The notes below the pieces were generated by a model. The model had not been told where the DNA came from. It did not search any database and saw nothing but the letters and a program-made list of their open reading frames with translations. The position numbers and the translations under genes are program-made. From SCUN01 sp964355365 (GTDB taxonomy: Bacteria > Acidobacteriota > Vicinamibacteria > Vicinamibacterales > SCN-69-37), in contig CAYHEX010000002.1 of assembly GCA_964355365.1 (NCBI GenBank), positions 1 through 48,443 of the forward strand: a DNA stretch of 48,443 nucleotides, written 5' to 3'. Shown here one piece after another: positions 44,084-48,443 of the stretch (its first letter is position 1; each line of letters starts with the position of its first letter).

Positions 44084-44812
44084 TTAACGCGTCGCAGTCA
44101 CCCACTTGCCACCACTGACACACTCGACTCGACGGCCGTCCACGGTGCCGACATACCCTGGACTGAACCTCTTCTTCGCCTTGTCATAGCAGTACGGGGC
44201 CTGAAGCTCGGGAGCCGCCCGAAGGCCCGGCAACGGACCACCGATCGCTGCTTCGACGACTTGAGCCAACTGGCCCTCATATGCGCCTCGCCAACTTTGT
44301 AAGATCACGCCGTCGGTGGACACAAGCAACGTCTGGGGACTGGCTCTCAACTTGAAGTCGGCTTTAGTTCCCGTCGCGGGTTCCGCGATCATTGTCATCG
44401 GAGTATCGCCCGCCGCCTCTCGCATCCGTTTCAGGAGCTCAGGCGTGCCGTTTGGAGCCAACGAAACCACCACGACTCGCCACCTATTGGCGACCGCGCG
44501 AGCGACTGCCGCGAAGTTGTCCTCATTGCGGGAACACCATTCGCAAGTCGGCGTGATTGCGTAGAGCAGCGTGGGGCGAATGCTATTCTTGAATTCAACA
44601 ACGACCTCCTCGCCCGTGGCAGTCTTTCCCTTCAACGCGGGGACGGAGTCACCCTCGTTTAGGAAACTCTCGCTGCGGGACGTCAACGTCGCCGGCGGCG
44701 CTTCCCTCGGAGCGCGAAGCTCTACACCCAGCCAGACGTTGAAACCAAGCGAAACGGCCAGCGCGGCATTTGCAAGCCCGGCCGGTGAAAGAACGAAGGC
44801 TCGCACGCTCAT
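44084..44812 (-). CDS. TlpA/redoxin-like protein with CEWC motif and cysteine-containing tail
   Basis: 242 residues from ATG 44812, overlapping the upstream stop as ATGA. The anchor helix AGLANAALAVSLGFNVWLGV is followed by a thioredoxin-fold domain with LLYAITPTCEWCSRNEDNF (Cys90 and Cys93) and ASPQTLLVSTDGVIL with the cis-Pro. After ~residue 200 comes an extra segment absent from the paralogues, PYCYDKAKKRFSPGYVGTVD and RRVECVSGGKW, with two further cysteines. It is probably a periplasmic thiol oxidase, reductase or isomerase anchored in the inner membrane. The tail may be a resolving or peptide-binding module. Confidence 0.85.
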   Translation of the reverse strand: MSVRAFVLSPAGLANAALAVSLGFNVWLGVELRAPREAPPATLTSRSESFLNEGDSVPALKGKTATGEEVVVEFKNSIRPTLLYAITPTCEWCSRNEDNFAAVARAVANRWRVVVVSLAPNGTPELLKRMREAAGDTPMTMIAEPATGTKADFKLRASPQTLLVSTDGVILQSWRGAYEGQLAQVVEAAIGGPLPGLRAAPELQAPYCYDKAKKRFSPGYVGTVDGRRVECVSGGKWVTATR

Positions 44813-45384
44813 TTGCTGACTCCCGGCAGGCGGACACCGAAAAAGTCCTCGACTTCTTTTTGGGAGCCGTCGAACGCTCCTGCCCACACGGCTTCGACCA
44901 TGCCATCGCGCGACAGCGCAAGTAGCGTCGGGGTGCCAGCGATTGTGACTGTCCTCGATCCAGAAAGCACGATCGGTAGCGCTTCCGATCCACTCCAGGC
45001 TGGGCGCACTTTGTCGTAGTAAGGGCCGAAGCCACGACCTAGCACTGAGGCAACGACCACGCGGTACTTACTCGCCTGCGTCCTTACCAATTCAGCGAAG
45101 TTGGCTTCGTTTCGCCTGCACCAGCCGCACTCCGGTGACATCACGTACACCAAGGTTGGTCTTGAATCGGGAAACGCTATGCGGACTGGGCGCCCGTCAA
45201 TGCCAGTTCCTTCGATCTGGGGAATGCGATCCTTGGGTGCCGTCACAGCAACTGAAACGTTGCCGGTGTCATAGCTTCGTGTTAACACCGCAGCGCCGAG
45301 GCCGGCATTGACCACCACGGACGCAGCAAGAAACAGTTTGGTCGTCAGGCTGATGCCGTCTCGTGGAGTCGAAGGGTCAATCAT
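44809..45384 (-). CDS. TlpA/redoxin-like protein with CGWC motif
   Basis: 191 residues. Anchor helix TTKLFLAASVVVNAGLGAAV, then a thioredoxin-fold domain: PTLVYVMSPECGWCRRNEAN (Cys86 and Cys89) and IAGTPTLLALSRDGMV with cis-Pro. It ends DFFGVRLPGVSK. It is coupled by 4-nt overlaps to the gene before and the gene after. Being anchored and periplasmic with a standard CxxC pair, it should be the most conventional oxidoreductase of the three. Confidence 0.88.
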   Translation of the reverse strand: MIDPSTPRDGISLTTKLFLAASVVVNAGLGAAVLTRSYDTGNVSVAVTAPKDRIPQIEGTGIDGRPVRIAFPDSRPTLVYVMSPECGWCRRNEANFAELVRTQASKYRVVVASVLGRGFGPYYDKVRPAWSGSEALPIVLSGSRTVTIAGTPTLLALSRDGMVEAVWAGAFDGSQKEVEDFFGVRLPGVSK

Positions 45385-45953
45385 CGCGGTTCCTTTGGCA
45401 GCGTGATGCCGAAGAAGCTCTCGATGGCTTCCGGTTGCGCGGACATGCTGTCGGCAACGTAAGCGCCCATGAAGTTCCGGAGCACAGTGGCCCTGTTGCT
45501 AATGACGAGCGTCTGCGGATAGCCGCCAAGCATCATGGTTTGCTTCATATCAGGCGGAATCGCGGTGATTGCCACGAAAGGCTCGCTCAGCCCGACGCTG
45601 ATTTTGTCCATATATTGGGTGAATTGCGGCTCGTTCGGCGACAGGAGAAGCCACGCATAGCGCTTTCCGGCCTGCCGCATAAGGCTCGAAAACCGTCGTT
45701 CGTTGTCCACCACGAACGGGCTAAACGGGGAGATGACATAGACGACCGTGGGCTTTGATTGGGCCAGGAAACTGAATTCTGCCTGCTGGCCGGCCCGGTC
45801 AACGCCGGTGATCGTTGAAGGCACCCGGTCGTTTGTCGCCAGCAAGAACTTGCGTCCCTCTGGCGTCGCCTGTCGCTGTGACGCGACTAACGTGCTGCAA
45901 GCAAGGACCGCCAGCACGAGCGCGGCAACGCCCTTCAAAGTATGAGAATTCAC
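45381..45953 (-). CDS. Redoxin-like protein lacking both active-site cysteines
   Basis: 190 residues from GTG 45953 (GAGG about seven nt upstream). The N-terminus GVAALVLAVLACSTLVAS is a signal with a possible lipobox. The domain aligns with its neighbours through PTVVYVISPFSPFVVDNERR against LVYVMSPECGWCRRNEAN; the two cysteine positions are Ser78 and Val81. The cis-Pro loop is still recognisable (LGGYPQTLVISNRATVL), and the end ESFFGITLPKEPR matches that of the CGWC paralogue (DFFGVRLPG). It is most likely a catalytically inactive relative acting as chaperone, scaffold or regulator. Confidence 0.85.
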   Translation of the reverse strand: MNSHTLKGVAALVLAVLACSTLVASQRQATPEGRKFLLATNDRVPSTITGVDRAGQQAEFSFLAQSKPTVVYVISPFSPFVVDNERRFSSLMRQAGKRYAWLLLSPNEPQFTQYMDKISVGLSEPFVAITAIPPDMKQTMMLGGYPQTLVISNRATVLRNFMGAYVADSMSAQPEAIESFFGITLPKEPR

Positions 45954-45981
45954 AAAACGCCTCGCACCTCTCTCGCTGCCC

Positions 45982-46257
45982 CTACTTGCTATCGGGCTGC
46001 GGACACACTGGCGCCGTTCCGATGGGCATCCAGTAGCACAGGCTCGAACCGCAGATCTGGCAACGGAAACCCTGAAGGGCAAACCCTTCATCAAAACACG
46101 CTCCCTGCCACTCGCACTGAGTCGTGCCCGGGCAGCAGTCACCATGCGGTGCGCCAGGCGTGGCGGAAACCGCCACGATCTGCGCAAAGACGGCTATGGC
46201 GAAGATGACCTGCGCGAAGGTCAGCAACGTACCGCGACGAATGTGAAGTTTCTGCAT
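45982..46257 (-). CDS. Small secreted cysteine-rich peptide (D)
   Basis: 91-residue precursor from ATG 46257, with GGAGG just upstream. The hydrophobic stretch TFAQVIFAIAVFAQIVAVSA is a signal peptide. The mature part of about 58 residues has eight cysteines at 41, 42, 48, 54, 66, 69, 74 and 85. It shares the CC, QCE and CFDEGF pattern with peptide C. It is the first gene of the operon with three redoxin-like genes, peptide C and a permease. The conserved 107-bp region lies about 155 bp upstream. Confidence 0.78.
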   Translation of the reverse strand: MQKLHIRRGTLLTFAQVIFAIAVFAQIVAVSATPGAPHGDCCPGTTQCEWQGACFDEGFALQGFRCQICGSSLCYWMPIGTAPVCPQPDSK

Positions 46258-46323
46258 GAACCCTCCAACGAGAAGCGCGTGGGCCACCATTCGCGAGTCG
46301 ATCTTGCGTCACATTGAACAGCT

Positions 46324-46352
46324 AGTGTCGGCCCGCGTGCCTAGCCAGTCAA
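46324..46352 (-). promoter_or_regulatory. Candidate promoter of the peptide D operon
   Basis: TTGACT (46352-46347) and GACACT (46329-46324) with a 17-bp spacer on the minus strand. The -35 is strong and the -10 weak. Leader about 60 nt to ATG 46257. Confidence 0.45.
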
Positions 46353-46411
46353 TGTCGATCAATTAGTTTTGTGTCCGCTCGACCAATCCCTCAGCGGTTC
46401 CGCGTTCGCCA

Positions 46412-46518
46412 CGATGAGAATGCCCTGCGATCAGCGGGGGTGTCGATATCGAAGAACTCACGAATCGCGCCTTTCTGCTCACGAAATCGACATAAGAGCG
46501 TCGTCAGCGCTTGAGCAG
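46412..46518 (-). repeat. 107-bp conserved region, copy 2
   Basis: Matches 40219-40325 end to end. It contains the last five codons of a regulator (LLKR and stop) without the rest of that gene, and the core with direct repeat. This suggests a former regulator gene upstream, replaced when the toxin-antitoxin pair or another segment arrived. Confidence 0.85.
46457..46486 (-). promoter_or_regulatory. Direct repeat TTTCGTGAG / ATTCGTGAG, candidate operator
   Basis: Half-sites at 46486-46478 and 46465-46457, 21-bp period, the same spacing as in copy 1. One position differs so that the two half-sites are even more alike. It lies about 105 bp upstream of the candidate promoter of peptide D. Confidence 0.5.
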
Positions 46519-46626
46519 CGTCCGGGCCGGGTTGGACCATTTTCGCACCCGTCGAAGAATGGTCTGGACCATTTTGCGATCCTCGCGATAACGGTCCAGT
46601 TGCTGTGGACCGCACGGCCGGCACAG

Positions 46627-46642
46627 TGATATCGCGATATCA
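46627..46642. promoter_or_regulatory. Perfect palindrome TGATATCGCGATATCA, likely antitoxin operator
   Basis: 16-bp perfect inverted repeat 17 bp before the antitoxin start, overlapping a possible -10 TATCAT. Ribbon-helix-helix antitoxins of this type autoregulate through such palindromes. Confidence 0.75.
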
Positions 46643-46659
46643 TCCACCCGAGGTGCGGG

Positions 46660-46911
46660 ATGGCACAGCTGGTGGTCCGGAACATCGAGGCTGACGTGAA
46701 AGTGCGCCTGCAACGGCGGGCGAAGCGGCTCGGACGAAGCATGGAGGATGAAGTGCGACACATCCTGCGTCACGCCGTGGTGAGCGAAGACCGGTCGGTG
46801 CAGAAGCTGGGCACGCGCATCGCCGAGCGATTTCGACACGCGGGCGCCGAACTCACAATCCCGGAACTCGAGGGGCGTGCCGCGCGCGCCGCCAAGTTCG
46901 ATGACGAGTGA
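46660..46911 (+). CDS. FitA-like ribbon-helix-helix antitoxin
   Basis: 83 residues from ATG 46660 with GAGGTG five nt upstream. N-terminal RHH segment MAQLVVRNIEADVKVRLQRR, RLGRSMEDEVRHILRHAV, then a C-terminal toxin-binding tail. This is the usual FitA/VapB layout. The stop is 3 nt before the PIN toxin gene. It binds DNA as a dimer and neutralises the toxin. The perfect palindrome upstream is the likely autoregulatory site. Confidence 0.9.
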   Translation: MAQLVVRNIEADVKVRLQRRAKRLGRSMEDEVRHILRHAVVSEDRSVQKLGTRIAERFRHAGAELTIPELEGRAARAAKFDDE

Positions 46912-46914
46912 CCG

Positions 46915-47343
46915 ATGATCATCCTCGACACGAACGTGATCTCGGCCCTCATGCAGTCAGCGCCGGACCCGCGGGTGGTGGCGTGGCTCGACCGTCAACC
47001 GGCCGAGTCGATCTGGACGACCAGCATCACCGTCTTTGAACTCCGCTTCGGGCTTGCCGCCCTGCCCGCCGGACGTCGTCGTCGTTCGCTGGAACAGTCG
47101 CTGGTGTTGCTCCTGCACGACGACCTGGAGAACCGTGTGCTCGACTTCGACAGCGCTGCGGCGGTCGCCGCCGCATCATTGGCCGCCAAGCGTCAGCGCG
47201 CAGGCCGGCCGGTAGATATGCGCGACATGCAAATCGCCGGCATCGCCATCGCCCGCCACGCCACGCTCGCCACGCTCGCCACGCGCAACATGAAGCACTT
47301 CAAAGACAGCGGCGTGCCGCTCGTCAATCCCTGGGCGGCCTAG
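46915..47343 (+). CDS. FitB/VapC PIN-domain toxin
   Basis: 142-residue PIN-domain ribonuclease. The acidic metal-binding residues are visible: Asp in MIILDTNVISALM, Glu in TSITVFELRFGL, and Asp in PVDMRDMQIAGIAIARHATL, followed by LATRNMKHFKDSGV, typical of FitB-like toxins. Such toxins cleave RNA and stop growth when the antitoxin is degraded. It is co-transcribed with the antitoxin. Confidence 0.93.
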   Translation: MIILDTNVISALMQSAPDPRVVAWLDRQPAESIWTTSITVFELRFGLAALPAGRRRRSLEQSLVLLLHDDLENRVLDFDSAAAVAAASLAAKRQRAGRPVDMRDMQIAGIAIARHATLATLATRNMKHFKDSGVPLVNPWAA

Positions 47344-47348
47344 GCGGA

Positions 47349-48194
47349 TCAACGCTGCTCCTTGCTCAGCAGCTGCTTCTTGACCGACGTCCCCCACCGA
47401 TACCCCGCCAGGCCTCCATCCGCACGCACCACGCGATGACAGGGAACAACGAGTGCGACAGGGTTGGTCGCGCAGGCACGAGCCACAGCGCGCACCGAGG
47501 TCGGCGAGCCGATGGCGCGGGCGATGTCTGAGTACGACCGCGTCTGACCGCGCGGGATGCGCGTCAGCGCGCGCCACACCCGCCACTGAAACGCGGTGCC
47601 GCGAATGTCGATGGGCAACTCGGGCGGCAGCGGCTTGGCGGCGGCCACGGCCTGCGCCGCAGCGAGCAGCGGCCGTAACGCGCGTGTGGGCCGCGCCTCA
47701 ATTGACGCGAGCGGAAACTCCTCCCGCAACGCGCGCTGCATGGCCGCGTCGTCGCCAACTTGAACGAAGCAGAGCCCGCGCTCTGTCGCCGCGACCATCA
47801 CGTGACCAATCGGCGACGCGCCCGACATCCAGCGAATGCTCGCGCCCTTGCCGCCGCGGCCGTACGTCGCCGGCGTCATGCCCGGCAACCGGATTGCGTC
47901 ATACACGCGGCTCGGCGACCCGAACCCAGCGCTGTAGATCGCGTCAGTGACGCGCTCCCCTGTTTTCACGTTGTCGAGAAACCGCTGACGCCGGCAAGCA
48001 ACGACGTAGTCTCGTGGCGAGAGACCAAGAACCGCGCGAAACGCGCGCTGAAGACGCACGGGCGTGGTGCCGCCGGCCTTGGCGAGGCGCGCGCTCGTCC
48101 AGGCAACGTCCGGACGCGCGAGCACCGCCGCGCAAGCGGACTGGACAGCTTCCTTCGCGGAGGGAACGCCGGCGGCCATCGTGGACATCATCAT
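47349..48194 (-). CDS. Ada-like protein: AraC-type domain plus O6-alkylguanine-DNA alkyltransferase
   Basis: 281 residues. N-terminal helix-turn-helix domain (LAKAGGTTPVRLQRAFRAVL, YSAGFGSPSRVYDA) followed by the ferredoxin-like half and the alkyltransferase core (FQWRVWRALTRIPRGQTRSY, VPCHRVVRADGGLAGYRWG), where Cys accepts the methyl group. The N-terminal zinc/Cys domain that senses methyl-phosphotriester lesions in E. coli Ada is missing, so transcriptional activation through that signal is not expected. The start could be 48194 or one of the next two ATG codons. It converges with the PIN toxin gene, 5 bp apart. Confidence 0.93.
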   Translation of the reverse strand: MMMSTMAAGVPSAKEAVQSACAAVLARPDVAWTSARLAKAGGTTPVRLQRAFRAVLGLSPRDYVVACRRQRFLDNVKTGERVTDAIYSAGFGSPSRVYDAIRLPGMTPATYGRGGKGASIRWMSGASPIGHVMVAATERGLCFVQVGDDAAMQRALREEFPLASIEARPTRALRPLLAAAQAVAAAKPLPPELPIDIRGTAFQWRVWRALTRIPRGQTRSYSDIARAIGSPTSVRAVARACATNPVALVVPCHRVVRADGGLAGYRWGTSVKKQLLSKEQR

Positions 48195-48253
48195 GTCTCA
48201 GACGATAGCCGTGGCGAGGTCATGGGGACTATCCGGATTGCGACGGGGATAGA

Positions 48254-48424
48254 GACAAGGGCAAAGGGCAGAGGGCAGAGGGCAAAGGCGAGGGAAGAGG
48301 TGGAAGGGAAGAGGAGGCACAAGGGGCAAGGAACACGAGTCGCAACCTTCAGCCCTTTCCCGTCCTGTGACCTCTCCCCTTTCCCCTCGCCTTTGCCCTT
48401 TGCCCTCTGCCCTTTGCCCTTGTC
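48254..48424. repeat. AGGGCAG-type iterated inverted repeat, second locus
   Basis: The outer arms match exactly: GACAAGGGCAAAGGGCAGAG and its complement at the right end. Inner words (GGGCAAAGGCGAGGG, CCTTTCCC, CCTCTCCCC) are imperfectly paired. It lies upstream of the alkyltransferase gene, where the window ends. Composition is close to 22957-23094. No gene is seen between 48195 and 48443. Confidence 0.88.
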
Positions 48425-48443
48425 AGGAACAAGGTCCGCCCCT

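Larger units (their letters stand above)
46258..46659. other. Intergenic region between peptide D and the toxin-antitoxin pair
   Basis: Holds a candidate promoter (46324-46352), the second copy of the conserved 107-bp region (46412-46518), and about 110 bp with two copies of GGACCATTTT and an inverted GGTCCAG. The FitA operator follows. I see no supported gene; the longer minus frame ending in TLLKR is the 3' scrap of a regulator gene. Confidence 0.7.

Noticed and set aside
40219..46518. Direct repeats as ends of a mobile element
   Set aside because: The copies contain a gene end plus promoter elements, no integrase or transposase lies between them, and there are no terminal inverted repeats or tRNA.
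46520..46620. Remnant transposase or inverted repeat end with GGACCATTTT words
   Set aside because: Two direct copies and one weak inverse of a short word are not enough; no reading frame with transposase motifs.

Overview
The window reads as a high-GC Acidobacteriota chromosome (Vicinamibacteria-like). The evidence is family content: carboxypeptidase-regulatory-like proteins, an acidobacterial-type VWFA protein, a DUF1501/DUF1800 pair, MacB-like permeases without an ATPase, a PEGA protein and TAT-exported molybdenum hydroxylases. No rRNA, tRNA or CRISPR was recognised. This is a reading of sequence only; no database search was run.

Layout. 1-956: XdhC (cut by the window edge). 1.2-7.7 kb, all minus strand: a response regulator, then a cysteine-rich secreted peptide, a thioredoxin-rhodanese protein, a TonB-C-domain protein and two coupled carboxypeptidase-regulatory-like proteins. 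8.1-14.6 kb: a methyltransferase-MocA fusion, FmdB, a Bcp peroxiredoxin, a LytTR regulator, and a molybdenum hydroxylase operon (2Fe-2S subunit, Moco subunit, cytochrome c, SRPBCC protein). 14.6-22.9 kb: acetyltransferase, DUF1415, secreted proteins, a frameshifted VWFA gene, a PEGA gene carrying an apparently artificial assembly gap, glnS and a DUF6526-like gene. 23.1-27.3 kb: DUF1501, DUF1800 and a FAD oxidoreductase. 27.3-28.8 kb: an IS1182-like element inserted in a palindromic repeat. 28.8-34.9 kb: a lysine operon asd-lysC-dapB-dapA-dapD-M20 (dapE-like), preceded by a terminator and a small basic leader ORF. 46.6-48.2 kb: a FitAB/VapBC toxin-antitoxin pair and an Ada-like alkyltransferase.

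The most interesting part is 35.1-46.3 kb, a one-strand cluster. It has three small secreted cysteine-rich peptides, four thioredoxin-fold proteins (one with both active-site cysteines replaced), a propeller-like lipoprotein, two MacB/FtsX-like permeases, an AraC-type response regulator and a membrane-anchored protein with a four-cysteine tail. Most of these genes overlap by 1-17 nt. Two of the peptide operons share a 107-bp upstream region carrying a direct repeat TTYGTGAG with a 21-bp period. A smaller locus of the same type (regulator, cysteine-rich peptide, thioredoxin-like protein) lies at 5.0-7.7 kb. I propose a secreted disulfide-peptide system with its own oxidoreductases and permeases; the function is inferred.

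The intergenic DNA is also unusual. It carries several unrelated families of long inverted repeats built from iterated short words (GGTTCG, GCGAATTA, AGGGCAG, CATGGGG) and a 58-60 bp composite palindrome built on GGACCTNNAGGTCC. The palindrome is also found in frame inside dapB, at the 3' end of the 2Fe-2S gene and at the 5' end of the cytochrome gene.
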